64,000 nt of DNA from Ligula intestinalis. Taxonomy: Eukaryota; Platyhelminthes; Cestoda; Diphyllobothriidea; Diphyllobothriidae. A program made the translations under genes and the position numbers. Shown here in pieces: positions 1 to 13,379 of the stretch. Positions within the stretch are counted from its first letter, which is position 1; each line of letters starts with the position of its first letter. A model generated the notes under the pieces. It was not told the origin of the DNA. It made no database searches and saw only the letters and a list, made by a program, of their open reading frames with translations. Location of the stretch: assembly GCA_036362985.1 (NCBI GenBank), contig JAYGXS010000007.1:4048957-4112956 (forward strand). The letters run 5' to 3'.

Positions 1-99
1 AAGACCAGCTAGAGTAATATTTGTTTTTTTGTGGTCAAAATAAATACAATGTAAAACCAGTCAATTACTTTGGCAGCCGGGTTCATATCCTTATTTAAC

Positions 100-1590
100 T
101 TTATTGTGGACCAAGCAATTTTTGTTGACACAACTCCCTGTAGTTTAGATTGTCATCAGCGCTTCACAAGAGTAACTTCTATTGTTTCTGTGGGACCGAA
201 ACAATTTATTGTCATACATAATTAACTAAATGACATGTTAGTCTGTCAATGCGTTTCAGCAAATTAAGCGTGTGCCTTGAAAATCTCTATTTTTTTACAG
301 TAAAATATCGACGATTACAAGCAATGTAAAGAAATAACAGTGAGCTGAATGCAGACAAAATCGCATGTTTCACTGATGTGTGAAGGTAAATTAGTCACGC
401 AGTCCACCCAGAGCTGCAGCCTATAGATGTAGAGTCGATGCTGAAGTCTCTTCAGCTTAGGAAATACGGAACGCCTCATGTAGGTTATTCCACGGTTCCA
501 CGACCCGGCTAGAGAAAATGTTGCTTGTAACATCCAATCGTCGTTAACATACATACAGATTGAAGGGATGTCCCTGGAGTTCGTTTTTAGCGGCATGTTG
601 AATAAAGTCGTCACACGCAGGAGGGATACTCCAAGCTACGCACGATATAAAACGTTTGTACCCAATATCCGCACACTTGCTACCAATTCAGAGGAAAGTA
701 ATTGAAAGTTATTCAGGCGAATTTCCAATGGACTGTCACCTTGGTATAGTACTCATTTCGTGTCCGCCACTGCACTCATTCGAGTATATTGCAATCCTGC
801 TGCATAAAAAATAACCAGGCATGCATCGCGTATTCAAGACCTAGTCGTATTAGGATACCCAAACCACAAGAAAATATGTTCTGAGAAAAAGTGGTAACTT
901 TTTGTTTGGTTCCCTGATGGAGTTGTATCCAACCCGTGGTTTTCCATTGCGATTACCTCTTCCCGATAGAAATGCAATACGCCTAAATACGGCACTAACC
1001 AAATGTCATGTTATTCAGTCCATGTGCTTCAGTTTTTGCCTTTAACTCCCTATTTTTCGCACAAAAACGCGAGCATCAAAATCAATTTACAGAAAGTACA
1101 GCAACGCGTTAGCTGCTGGTGTCTTTAGCTGAATTATTCACATAGTCCGAGTAGTGCTGAGGCATGCGGAAATACAATGGGCGTTGAGGTGTTTCAACAG
1201 ATTGTGACACAAAAATAACCTCAATTAGATTATTAAACGATTAGAAAAACCATAATTCCTCACAATCACTATACCATGAGACAGAATTCACTTGAGTGGA
1301 TGTCCCTGGAGCTATGCTGCAGTTGCGAGTTACCAGAGAACGTAATAATAATTGAGGGCACCGAACCAGCCACATACGATACGGAAAGTTTCCATCAGGA
1401 TATCCTGTAATTTCCTGTTACTCAAAGGAAAGAAATAAAAAGTATACATACATTCTTTTGATATGACAATACACGTTGGCAACTGCACCCTTTCAAGAAT
1501 TTTGCAATCCATCTGCGCCACCAAGCTGATAGTTCATATTCAAGCTGTCGTCTAATAAGGGTACTGATATTTTGAGAAAATCAGTCCACA
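100..1590. repeat. Diverged head-to-tail duplication, about 0.7-0.77 kb offset
   Basis: Two halves of this stretch resemble each other in the same order. The block at 231-261 (a 'catgtta' core followed by 'gcgtttcagc') matches 1003-1032; 'ggatgtccctggag' occurs near 566 and 1299; the block around 700-803, ending 'gcaatcctgctgc', matches 1410-1517, ending 'gcaatccatctgc'; and 'attcaagacctagtcgt' near 832 matches 'attcaagctgtcgtct' near 1538. The offset drifts between roughly 710 and 770 bases, as expected for an old duplication with indels. No protein similarity was recognised, and the open frames inside it are broken differently in the two halves. It could be a tandem duplication or two adjacent copies of an unnamed repeat. 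Confidence 0.5.
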
Positions 1591-1804
1591 GCGATACGGC
1601 AACTGACTACTTGATACCGTACAACATTAAAATTTCAGCCTTAGCCATATGAAACGATGTGCAGAAGTTCATGAATTTTTTTACATACAATTGCCAAAAT
1701 CCTTATTTTTTCTGTTTTTTGGGGTGGCATTCCGATCAATTAGAAAGTTAACGCATCAGATACCACGTTTAGACTTTCAAAATACAGCGGAGTATCAGAA
1801 ACTC

Positions 1805-1915
1805 GTATCTGCTACCGTTTCCTGCAAATTTCTTTGATAATGCATCCGCAATGGACGTTGAAACATCAGGTGAATACAAATATCAGCCCAGCGATCGAGT
1901 CGTTTTTATTCACAG
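1805..1915 (+). mobile_element. PLE-1 fragment (3' terminus)
   Basis: This short piece matches the 3' end of the Penelope-like family that is better preserved at 32936-33890 and 36535-37513. The shared order is a 'gcatccgcaatgg' stem-II-like block, 'gaaacatcaggtgaatac', then 'cccagcgatcgagtcg', which is the family's terminal signature. The hammerhead core is degraded: the CTGATGA box is not recognisable and the cleavage-side box reads GAAACATC rather than GAAACGTC. Nothing upstream can be assigned to the coding part. An open frame running through it is only a by-product. Confidence 0.6.
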
Positions 1916-3044
1916 CAGAGTATATTGCCTCACGTTGAAAGACAAGATTTATCTGCGGGACCATTTGTTTTCAGCCAAAATATTTATGCAAGACGGGTTA
2001 AGTAGTTGCACTTTAAATTGCGTTCAATATCTCAACGTTATCTGCAAACAAGGCATGCTTCAGTTCAGTTCGTTCAGCAAATATCTGTGTGGTGATTACG
2101 GTGTCGCTAACACATGGTTTTTTAGGTCAGACGAGTATGCCAGATACCATAAATTACTTCCTCTGTCTTAGAAGTCCTGATTTATTATGTTACTCCCTCT
2201 ACGCTGCATATGTTTGCGACCCCATATTTTGAATATCAAACATATACATCAAAGTGTGTTTGAACCTATCATACAAACAGCCTAGGTACTTACTGAAGGA
2301 CCAGACATGTTCCAGTATGGGCCGGACCCCTCGCAGCTGTGTCAAGCCACGGCAGAATACCAGCAAAACAGGTGTTGGGGCCTCTAAGCTAGTACCTAGA
2401 CTTTTAGCATGGTAAGTAACAACACCAGTGTATACAACTAAAGTCTGTCTGTTGGCAGCAAGTATATATTCTGCAGAGCTGACGGTTTTAATCCAAATAT
2501 ACAATTACAGTTTCGACCTAGGCCTATAAACCTCAACTATACTGATGAAGACAGCGAACAGGAGATTAAAAAACGGAATCATTGTTTCTCTTATACTGAA
2601 CAACGATTCGTTTTTTGAGGAAATTACCGACTGATACACAAGGACACTAGAATGGCTGCTTCTGGCTCATTAGTATTCATCAGTTACGGATACTTAACAC
2701 TGTGTTGCTGCAGAAATTGATCAAACAGCAGCATGTCCGCGTGCGTGAGAGCTCCAAAGGCGTCAAGCAGGACGAGTGTGTTCTATAACTGACCTGTGTG
2801 CGCTTATGTGCTAAAGGTTACATATATCGTATTTAGATCATGTTTAACACTGAAAAATTGTGAACTTTAAAAATATATGCTAGCCTTTACGTACGTAATT
2901 TATTACCAAACCTCTCTCTTATGCTGCATGTTGACGTGGTGCTTTCTTGGCCATCTAAAACGCCAGTATTAGTGTGCCTTCAATTTTCCACCAAATTATG
3001 ACTCGACAACAAATAAAGGCTGAGACAAGCGCAGAACATCCATT
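1916..3044. other. No recognisable gene
   Basis: AT-rich sequence with scattered short open frames. A minus-strand frame at 2199-2504 contains 'VRPILEH', which recalls the C-terminal part of CR1-type reverse transcriptases, but the flanking residues do not follow that family, so it is not annotated as an element. Confidence 0.5.
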
Positions 3045-3190
3045 AATATACAGAAAAGAAGAACAGGCAATCGCTGGAAAATACCTTTATTCTCTGACGT
3101 TTCAAAGTCCGTCGTGGATTTTTCATCGGAACCTTTTCCGGAATAAAAGCAAAAATGGGTAATACATGCGATCAATGTTCTCCTATCTGT
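3045..3190 (-). mobile_element. PLE-1 fragment (3' terminus with hammerhead-like motif)
   Basis: Read on the minus strand, this has the family's 3' end: a box CCGATGA (family consensus CTGATGA), a stem-II-like arm ATCC/GGA, the intact cleavage-side box GAAACGTC (plus-strand positions about 3096-3103), then 'agagaataaag', an equivalent of the 'cgctggga' signature, and a GAA-rich edge near 3056. The upstream part (3133-3190) weakly matches the 3' UTR. No coding part is left. Confidence 0.65.
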
Positions 3191-3619
3191 ACTTAAAATG
3201 TATTAACAACAACTATTCTAGGCAGTGGATACCCATAGTTTCCGTATCCGGTATCACTAGTTTATGCAGCACTGATCTCCGTCGACAGGATTGACGATTA
3301 TCAAGATTAATTAAATTGCATACAAAAATCTACGAAGTTGATAAAATATATGTTTTTCATTAAATTTTCACCTTGCTCTGCGTATTTGTCAACCTTTTTT
3401 TACTAGTCTGCGTTCTGGCACTATTTATATTTTCATAAAAACGTAACGTTTAGTTTTAAAACCACATAACGTATTTAAAAACCAAAAATTATTACTCAAG
3501 CAGTCACAAATAATATAGGCTGTTTATAGATGTCACGTGTTTCGTCATTTATTATGGATAGTTGCGGGAAGCATATTCGATTTGGCAACAGTAGTTTACG
3601 TAGCCCCACGCATTAATCC

Positions 3620-4110
3620 ATACAACTTGAATTTTTTCTACGAAAACGGTGGTTATTGGGTTTGATTGGCAAAAAAGTAGGACATGCAGTGAAATATGCT
3701 TTAAAAAAGACGAAATGCATTATTCATTTTTACTGTATTTGGAAGTGCTGTTGACTTATAGCTGCAGATTGTCCGAATTTGTATTTTTTTTAAGCGTACT
3801 GCGGAAAAATCAGATTCTAAAATAAGAGACTTCTTGCATTTCCCTAAAAAATTGAACTGGTGGTTAGGAAGTCGTATTTTTTAAATTACCTGATGTCCAA
3901 CTTACCGTTCAGGAGTTAGCTTAGTATAGTCCGCTGCGCGGAGCGCTGCGCACACTTTCAGTTTACTTGCGGAACAAGTTACTCCCAGTGGCCGCGGGAA
4001 GCAACTTCGAATGCATGTTTACACTTAATGCTTCTAAAAACTTCTTTCTCTGCCTATACTATTTTCCTACCCCTGAAAACTCTATAACCGCCGTTATTGC
4101 AGGACAAATG
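3620..4110 (+). repeat. Dispersed repeat, copy A (partner at 42140-42590)
   Basis: Several blocks recur in the same order and orientation about 38.5 kb downstream: 'aacggtggtta', 'cctgatgtccaacttacc' versus 'cctgaagtccagctcacc', 'gcgcacac', and 'cccagtggccgcgggaa' versus 'cccagtggctgtgggaa', followed by a stretch ending near 'accgccgtta' versus 'accgttt'. The total shared length is about 450-490 bases. No coding potential was recognised. It is probably an old non-autonomous transposon or an unnamed retroelement piece; the ends were not defined well enough to look for target-site duplications. Confidence 0.55.
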
Positions 4111-7100
4111 ATGGCACGATGGATTTATGAGTGGGGCTTCATTAGCTACTTTTGCCTTTGATTCTTTCTTTAAATCTCCTTGACTGCATAGCACAGTAAA
4201 TTTAAGTGTAACTATCTCTGTTCGACGTAGCAAATAAGTAGCCTAGCAGGAAAATAATGATTCTCGCTATTATCCGAACAACAAATAGTTGAAGTTTTAT
4301 GATGAACGGTTTAAATTGCCTAATTTATCATTTTTATTTGGCATCAAGCGGCTTACTTAATTTAGCTTATGAATGCCTATAATTGCTTATAGTCTTTTTG
4401 ACCATAATAAGAGTTTACTGTTTTAATCGAAATGTTCTGGCATTAAACTTAGCTAGATGCAGCAAGTAAATCATATTTGTGAGTCATAGTTGATGCCAAA
4501 AACTTATTCAATCAAACCCATTGGACAGTTCAACAGCTCAAACTAGCCGTTTTTAGCGCCAACTTCAGAAACTGTTCCATAAATGCGCGTGTTTTGTTAA
4601 ATTCAGTGTTCTTTACTTACAAACAAGCTACCTAACCATGCTCTAAAAAGGCTAAATCCTCTAAATAAAACTAAAATTTCACTTTAAAATATGAGATCAT
4701 TAGAAGTCGTCAAAACAGATAATGCCCTTTTGATGCAGCATGACGCTGACGTTGCAGCTTACCACTTTGCGTAGAAGGCGTTTAGGCAACTTTCATCCAA
4801 CTATCAAGATGTTTTCTCGCAGTCACGTATCAGGGAGCATACGCCTGTTATGCGACTGTTGTTTGACTAATAAGAAAAAATATTAGGGTAATTGGACATC
4901 ATTTGTCCTGTCATTTATCCAAACAATAAACATTGACCTTGTTTGAAGTATGTTTTAATATGTGTAGCTTAAACATTTTTTATGCAGCCATAGCAGAGGT
5001 TTTGGAAGAGCCTGACAAAAACATATATCAGTGTGTAATTCTTGACAGTATTATTTATCTACTCAGTCTTAGTCATTTTTTTACCGAACAGTAAGCTGCC
5101 GGGGCAGGCAGCTAACTGAAGTGTTAAGGTGGATTCCATACAAACAATGGGCTAAATGGATAAATTGACCAAATTAGGATTAAATGCAAAGTTAAGGAAT
5201 AACTTCGTAGCGCAACGACAAAGCGTTGATTGTGCAAAGGTCCCGCCTGCAGTTTTCGTTTTTATATCCATCGAGAATGCTACGTTTTTTCTTAATTGGG
5301 TCAGCTGAAATAGTAAGCTATTTGCAGGAACGAATTAACCGCAGAAACGAAAAAGATGATGATCGTTCAAATCTGTACATACTGATTATTACTGTAAAGA
5401 CTTAAAGTTAACTCAGTGAAATTTGCTAACACGGATTTGAATTTTTACAGCCTAGACGAGCTCTCCGTTGCCAGCAAATTCCAAAATTTTTAAACAGTTC
5501 GAATGAAGCTCATTTTGTTTCAATTAAGAGATTTTCTTATTAAAATCAAGCTGCTGCATCATGATCTGTAACAAATTAATCGTCCAGATGAAGCTGCACT
5601 TTAACATTCTGCAAATAAATTCATGTCCTTCCTCTTCAACGTCAAATTTAAAATGGAGTTGTACTATAACATAAAAAGGCCAGCCGATTTTACGCTTTTC
5701 TTTTGCATTTTGAGTACCTCCCCTACACGTAGAAGCCCCAGAAAAATAATGTTAAGTGTAGATCTGTAAGCATTTATGCAAACCAAAAACAAGAACAGTG
5801 CAGTAGACACGCACTTCGAGCAAAAATTTCGGCCCGTGTATCAATTTAAAATCGAAAAGTGTAAAAGCATCTTCAACTATGAACCGTTTCAATCAACACG
5901 CGTATTTAGAAAGTGCATCACATCTTTTATATATTTTATTCTTATATCGCTTTATAGTGCACTTATTTTTCCCTGCATAAAGCAACACGCGTGGACTCTA
6001 GCAAGACGGTGGATTGGCGCTCACTAAGTTACACCATTCATGGGAGGGAATACAGACACGCAACCCTTACATGTACAATTAAATGTGTTCCTGTTAAGGT
6101 GTTTTATGTTATTTGGCTATGCTACAATAATAAGAATCATCTTGAAAATTCAGAACGCACTGCTTTTGTCACCATCATTGGAGATGCACGTGCCAAGCCA
6201 ACATATTATGTCTACTTTTGCCAGAACATAGGACCACAATTTATCTATTTACTGTCGTTCCTGTCGTGGTCGGACTTTATTTTGATAGGGCTCCTGAAAA
6301 CGTTTTCTTCAATTATGGATACAATCCAAGCGAACTTCCTAGGTGCCCAAAAGGTGTTTTAGATAAGTTTAAATGGTCATATGGCCCGGGAAGTAACTAG
6401 TTCATCCGTACCAATACGTGAATTACATTTGCTGGCTTATCATCCGTCATGGTTAGGCAATAATCATTGATTTCATAGAACTTACTAAACAGTGCAATCA
6501 AGTATCCCTGAACTGAGTATTTTTCTAATTCCAGAAAAATCGTGCCCTTAATGGTTTTTGATGTTACGGTATTCATTTCATCACATTTGTCTTTCAAGTA
6601 TTCAGCCATAACAGCCGGTAATGTTCTACTGCGTTTTTTGGTAATTTTATCTTGCTCATAATGCTGCCTTTTAGAAGCAGAAGAAAATTACGAGAGCTGT
6701 GTTGAAAAACCATTAATGTAACACAGTGTACGTAAGCCCTTATGGCCTCCACATAACCTAGTTTTTTTTTAATTTACTCTTTAAGCTGAAGGGTAACTTC
6801 TGCGTGTATTTGAACTTTTTCAAAACTAGAATATAGCACTCTTAAGATAAGTGCTTACTTTTTCGACCAAAGCAACACGATTTTCCATCTGATGACTAAA
6901 GGCTTAATCATATTAGGGCTGAAAAAGCCGACAAGTACTTCCCTTTAACTGAAAAATGCTCATTTCTCTATTAGTATGCCAAAAAATATATTTCTGTTAT
7001 TATTTAATTGCAGGAAGATTATTTTAATTTGTAGAAATGTTGTCAACTTAGGGTATTTCAGTCGTCGATTATCGAAGTTAACGTCATTTGCTGTTTTTCA

Positions 7101-8859
7101 TCTGGTTTGGCATATATATTTGACCTATGTTATCATACCAGACAACATTTCGAGGACTTAGTAAAATAGATAAGAGGTTGCAGATATTTTTTTCAATGTC
7201 TGTTCACACCGATACGGAAGTAGCAAGTATCTCTCTAGCCATTTATAAGATACCTTTTTTAATGCGTGTTTTGTTTGTAAATAGTTGCGCATTACCAACT
7301 TGATTCTTGTTATATTGCTTGCACAGTTTGATTATCTCTCATACCTGTAAACCGCATCCAGTATAAATATGAAAGCGGATATGTAATCTAAGGCATGCAA
7401 CTGACTGTTTGGAAAGAATACTAATAATAAGCATTCAGATTGACTTCAAGCTGTTTAAATACTAGCACACCAATTTTAAATAATTTGGTAATATACACAT
7501 TTCAGTAAAATCTAAGTTGGTTATGCAAATAAGATTGCTCTACTCCTGCGATCCTTTAAATCTTATAATTGTAGTTCAGTTTAGTTTTTAGTTCTTTTGT
7601 TGTCTTAAGTAACATTTGGAATTTTAGTTATCGGCCATCAAAGTTTGATGAATATAACTAAATAACTTATATTCACCAAAATTAAGTAACTTAAGTACGC
7701 TTTATCTATCAAATTGAGTACATGTAAATGTAAGCTTGAGTTAATCCTACATTTAAATTATAAACTTAATTTAAAATGGCAAACAAAGTATCAGTAGCGG
7801 ATTCCATATACTCGTTTTCCCAGCACACTGTTTTACAAAACCGGATGTAGTAGGTGTTTATGGGCGAGGAATAAAGATAAGCACTAAAGTGAAGTTCTAT
7901 AAGAAATTGCTAAGGGGCAAACCTCATGCGGATTTCGGTTTTAATCAGTGCAACATCACCAGCCTTGTGCAGAATTTTGCTGGATTAATGAAATGCCGCA
8001 ATATTCTTTAAGTACTTCTATATACTGTTAAGTTATTAACCCTACTGGTTAGTGAGTCATCATATATTTATGCCTGACTTTTTGTAAAAATAAATATTAT
8101 TAATCAAATGGTGTCTTTGCTTTTCAATTCGGTTGGAGCGCTCTAATCAATAGGTGTATAGCGGCTGCGGAAAACACATTCAACCGAATTATGCCAATGT
8201 GGACTTTCTGCTACGAATTCCCTTTAACTGTTTAATTTCGCCACAAACAACAACCCCCTGATCATGCCAGTCCCATGAGACACAAGCTTGATACTTGGAG
8301 GTAACAAAAGACCGACAAGTTAAACTGCCTTTGCCTAATACACCAAAATGTAAGCTAACTTAATACCGCCAGTCCAGTAAAACTGAATCATGCAGTTAAA
8401 GTTTTCTTAGGTGGGCAAAAAATTAAAAACATCTAGTTTAAAAGGCCTAATGCTAAAATTCTGCTGATTTTCCTACGCCGAGAATGAAAAACAAACTTTG
8501 TCGGGTAAACTTATTGAAAAAGAAATTGCCTGTCATATGGTGCTGCAGACGTCAACCTTCCAACGACGTCAGGAGACAGTTTTGGCGTCAGTTGGTCCTT
8601 TTGGTGTAGGTTAACACACGGAATCATCTTGACGGAGCGTTAGCTGAAGCATACCTCAAATTGTCAACGCAATGCGGGGGAAATTTGGATTCGGGGGACT
8701 GACAAATGATGGGAAACAAACAGATTCTGTTTTTAAATTTGAAACGCAGAAGTGGATTACTTCTCTTCCGCCAAGGCACATCACCAAATCAACCCTTTTT
8801 TACTGTTCATGTGGTTGTTTTTTTACGTGTCCCTTACGTGATACTGAAAATAGGCATAT
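4111..8859. other. No recognisable gene
   Basis: AT-rich sequence with many short poly-T and poly-A tracts. Open frames at 5776-6027 and 5991-6362 overlap each other and have no recognisable domain. A quasi-repetitive stretch at 7560-7780 is rich in variants of 'aacttaagtaa'. The only item flagged here is a weak exon candidate at 6486-6609. Confidence 0.5.
6486..6609 (-). other. Weak candidate for a first coding exon
   Basis: On the minus strand an ATG near 6609 opens a frame beginning MAEYLKDKCDEMNT, with a mixed acidic and basic composition unlike the Phe/Ile-rich chance frames nearby. After about 41 codons the sequence reads GTAAGT (plus-strand ACTTAC at 6480-6485), a good match to a metazoan 5' splice donor. 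No downstream exon, family or domain was recognised, so this may well be chance. Listed because it is the only host-exon-like signal I noticed. Confidence 0.12.
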
Positions 8860-9250
8860 TCAGTCGTTGCGACAAGACTTTTATTTGCCTGAATTGTTCT
8901 TCTATTTCACAGATTCTTCCTAAGGGACATTTGCGAAAGTAATTGCATAAACCCATTTTCCATGCATTAGGTATTGCAGTATTTATTCACTACTGCATCA
9001 CCGTTTGAACTAATATCTCCTAAATCGAGGACATTTACTGGCTTGTGCGTGAATAAGTTGGTGACCGGTGTGCGGGCTCTGTCTAACTGAATTCTCATGT
9101 CGCTTGGGGACTTGAACCTGAAGGCAGTTCTGTCTTTGACAACTGATGATAACTTAGTCTGTGCGCTCCTTAAGTGGCGACTTCCTTTGGGCAAATTAAG
9201 CATAGGCACAGGATATTTATTTTGCCATTCTTGTAAATACGTACAAACAA
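8860..9250 (-). mobile_element. PLE-1 fragment (C-terminal end plus 3' UTR and terminus)
   Basis: The plus strand matches the reverse of PLE-1. Blocks at 8862-8935 follow the terminal signature and hammerhead region ('tgcgacaag', 'ttttatttgcctga'); 8955-9030 follows the UTR ('attgcagtattta'); 9035-9115 contains 'cttgtgcgtga' and 'gtgcgggctctg', as in the better copies; and 9160-9230 matches the last codons ('ccttaagtggcgac', 'gggcaaattaa'). The ribozyme core boxes are lost. The coding part is limited to roughly the last 25-30 residues and is frameshifted. Confidence 0.65.
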
Positions 9251-12200
9251 GAAATGGGGTAAACATGATTGAAGAAATTTGCGTTTTTTGGATTGACTTA
9301 TCCGTTGCATTATCCACACTGAAAGATTTATCGCACTGTTGCTGGTTTAATTTTCATAAGTTTTAAGTTATTTTGATTTCAGTTGACGTTGCTTCTTAAT
9401 TTCGTCATTTCAACTTAGTCTATTTTATCTGCATTTAAGTTCTGCTTTACTTAATTATAATTTAAGTAAAGTATTACGTTTCTCATCTAGTTTTATTAGA
9501 TTTACTTTAGTATAAAATCAGGTAGCAACGGTTTTATGTGCGTATTTTTAGTCTCGTACATTTGCCCATTTCAGGCGTTGCTTGTTTTTTCATTTGTCAA
9601 TTAAGGATCTCGTGATTTTGGCAACATAAGCTATTTAAATAATTGTTATTATCTGTGTTAATTTTTTCATATTAGATAATTTCGATGAGTTTTTCCGTCC
9701 CTGTATAAAATTCAAATTATTCTTATCATCTGCCTTTCAATATTACAGAAAAATAAAATTATTTGCTACTGAACAAACATCATCTTCTCTTATGCCTAAC
9801 GTCATTAATCTTGGAGTTTAATTGGAAGCTGGTTTTTTACGGGTGGTTTCGACTTTCGCGTCTAGTCCGTGTGTACTACTGCGTAAGGAGGTGAGAAACA
9901 ATGAAATTATGTGATATTCAGGGCGAAAATTGTGTTTTTTGGCCTATGTTGTTTGTTAGGTTGTAGTTTATTCAAATGGGTAGCTTTCTTATGTTCTGCC
10001 TAGATGGCATATAAGGAAGGATGTAAGGACTGATCTTTAACATCGTTCCGAGTTAAAGATGCTGGGTACTTTTTCAGAAATTTACGCAGGATATATTCTG
10101 GCTGCTTGTTTTAGCCAATTTTATCAAAAACAAATTATAAAAAGCAGCCGTCTAAGTAGGCATTTATGCATTTGTAATGAAAATTAAAAAAATAACACCA
10201 TAGTGAGCATGCAGATGCAAATAAAGGAGATATAACTTAATCTTTAAACACACTAGCTAAATCTTTAAATACGGACACAATAATTTGCCACTATTTTCCA
10301 AATGCATCACTGCGAAAACAAATCATTTCATAATTTCGAGAAAGTACAGGAGCCACACGTAGATGATTCATACTTTTTTTGTAAGTCGCATTATAAATCG
10401 CACACAAAACTCATCATACAACACATTAAAAAATCATTTTTCTGGCACCAAAAGCTTTATTTGCTTACCAATTTGAAGACAAAATCAAATAGCCATTAAA
10501 AAATAAATATTCGTCAATCAATCATATAGCGCTTAGACGAGTTATTTACAGTCTTTTGCAAGAAACTCTTGGTTTCTAAATTTTATCACGTGATAGAACC
10601 TTTTAAAAATAAATTCTCAAACCGGATCGTGTGCAAAACAAATAATGAGATGTATGTTTAAACATAATAACTGCAGTTAAGTTTGTCAAATTAAACGTTC
10701 TTATTCTAAATTTTATAACATTCTTATTCAAACAGCATATAATTCAATTTATTTTAAATTTATACACATTTAATAAGTTCCACAAATTGCATGCATCATG
10801 CAACTTTTACAACATCGGGCTTCTAGATTACACGCCGCGTTTTTGGCATTGGTAACCAGTTAAAGGACAACGGCATATAGGTCATATTGGAGCGCAATCT
10901 GACTCTATCAAGATCATTAAACAAAAGAACGGCAAACGGAAAATTGTTTTGCGCACGGCTTTGTGATGCCCGTCATCAGGGGGACGTCCAGCCTATTCTA
11001 AGCCGCATTGTTGAAAGTAATAAAAACGGAACCCTCGTGATATATAAAGCATAAGGATACAATGGTCTGGATTCCGTAATGTTCACTCTAAGGCACGCCT
11101 TTGCGTTTCAATGAAAAACCACGTGCAACAACCATACTAAGAGTTTTCTTCGGTGCCGACCGACGGGGCGCGAAATACATAAATGGGGCTTATGCCACTT
11201 GTCTATTTGTTTGACACCTAGAAAAATGTGCCTCATGCTGGTTTACCTTATACAGTCATCTTCTCGCTTGTAATTTATATTCGAAAAATGCAAATTCAAA
11301 TAGAAGATAGAAGATAAAGGCACTTGGGTCAGATGAATCATGGTTTTATTCGTCTTAAACTCGGAAACCTGACTGCTGTACACCGTCAAAGATAAAAATG
11401 TCCACTGCACACTGGCCATAAAAATATGGTAGCAAGTAAATCCTAAAGTAGACGCCATTGCTTTTGCAATATTTCGACATATGTGAAAGATAAATACTCT
11501 TTTGCTAATCGGAATTGACTCCAGTTGTGATACTGATTATTGTATAGTTTAATCTGAAGGCAAATCAGTCAGAATAGGATGTCGGCTTTTTAACAAGTTT
11601 CATTCCGACCACTTACAACACGTATCTAATGTAAAAACTGACTTAGTAAGTAGCATGCCTTTTTATCATTGATTTTGATAGCAAACTGTGCGTTCTTTAA
11701 ATTATATACTCAAAGAAAGGGTAGCTTTTGCTTTTAAAACAGTTGCGTCCACACTTTTAAAACTGTTCATAGTGATATTCACGTCAATGTTTGAGACACA
11801 AACTGTTTAATTCTTGCTTTTCAAACAGCTGGTGACTTTAAAAGCCAGCGATTACCTGACTTCTTTTCCCCCAACAATGAGACTTTGTGTACGCAAAGGT
11901 TATTAACCCACGGGGTCGAGATAGTGTTCCAGAATCCGCAAGTCAATTCGCCAGCAATTTGGCATGGCGATTAAAGTGTACAGCTTTAGCGCTTTAGCAT
12001 TAGCAATTATCGCATTTTGTAGTGTTATCTAGGTGATTAACAATAGATGTACAGTGGTTTCCTAGATCATGTGATAAAATTGCACTCACAGTATTCCTGG
12101 CGCCCTTACTTGCGACTGGGTTTTACTTTTATATCCAGCAGAAAATAAAACGTCAGCCAAATAAATAAAGACCTCACCAACCGCTTATAAATAGTGAATA

Positions 12201-13379
12201 TTGGGTAAAATATGCAGACTTCCAACCAAAAGTAAACATTTACCAATGGGAAAGAAATAAGCAATTCAAAACATCGGACCCTAACAAGCTTGGCTTAATA
12301 ATCCAACTTTTTCTCGTAGAAAATTCAGTGGGAGCTGGCCTTATTAGAAACATTCAACAACGACAACAACAACAACAGCCGAACAGCATAACTGAACAGG
12401 TTATAATATTCTCTTGCTGACCAATGTTTCGAAACTTGTATTTACAAGAAAAACGGAGAATATCTAATGTATTCTTCGAAGCTTGAGTAAAGAACTAATG
12501 AATGTTATGTTTTCGGTACTTTTTATTGTAATTCATACGGTTTTGATAAAGCCTTATCTAGCCGGCCTCAATAATGTTTTGGACGGCACCTTTCCAGCGT
12601 AATGATTTGTTGTTGCGAACCTGGAAAGCTCCGATCATTCTATTCTCCAGCACTAGAGACCGGAAAAAGAAGGTCCGAGAACCGCTTTCATTTCTTGACT
12701 AACAATGTCTTCGGTTGTCCAATTCTTTGACGGTTCTAGGTGGGCTATGGCGCCGAATTAAGATAAGTATATCAACGCTTATGAGGCGAAAGTCGAGCAG
12801 CTTAAATGGAAGCGGACACATGGTATGGGATGCTGGAATCTGCAAACATTCCTAAAACGTGGTACCCAAAGTCCCACGCACAAAGTGTTCGTCAACACCA
12901 AGTGAATATTTTTTACTTTTGGGAAGTCCAAGTCTCCGTATCCGACGCCTAAGAAAAAAAACCTGAGTCTTATCCCACCACACCTTGTATCATAGTGGTT
13001 TACACAACTTAGGTGGAAGACACGGTGCGTTTTCTCGGATAAAGTCAACCGTTCCTGTTAACCAGTCAGCGAGCAAATTTCTTATGCTTGACTAAAGGAT
13101 CATTTTATGAACATCATTAAGGGAGGAGATAAGGAGAACCTTAACATACAGCTACAGAAGCTTGTTTAAATATCTTTTCGCCGTGATCTGTTTGATTTTG
13201 CCAAGAAGGGGAGCTTCCTGACTGGGCTTTCGTCCAAACGACACAAGCCAGATCCCGTAACGATGCTTCCTTTCGCTTATATAGACTCGGCTGGATAGGA
13301 TGGGTAGAACTATTACTCCCAAACAGAGACTTATGTGCAGTAAGCGTCAAATGTCCATGACGCTCTATTAAATTATTCA
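9251..13379. other. No recognisable gene
   Basis: AT-rich and without recognisable coding sequence. It contains a T-rich quasi-repetitive stretch (9360-9530) and a short CAA-type microsatellite (about 12357-12379). The region from 12550 to 13380 is less AT-rich and may hold further decayed retroelement sequence upstream of the reverse-transcriptase remnant at 13380-13680, but no motif could be read there. Confidence 0.5.

Noticed and set aside
2199..2504. Minus-strand frame with VRPILEH, reminiscent of CR1-type reverse transcriptase C-termini
   Set aside because: Only seven residues fit; the following residues do not match the expected W.P....L segment, and no other part of an element is nearby.
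2513..2575. CTGATGAAGACAGCGAACAGG near 2540 as a hammerhead
   Set aside because: No GAAAC-type box follows at a suitable distance and no stem II can be drawn; box match alone is expected by chance.
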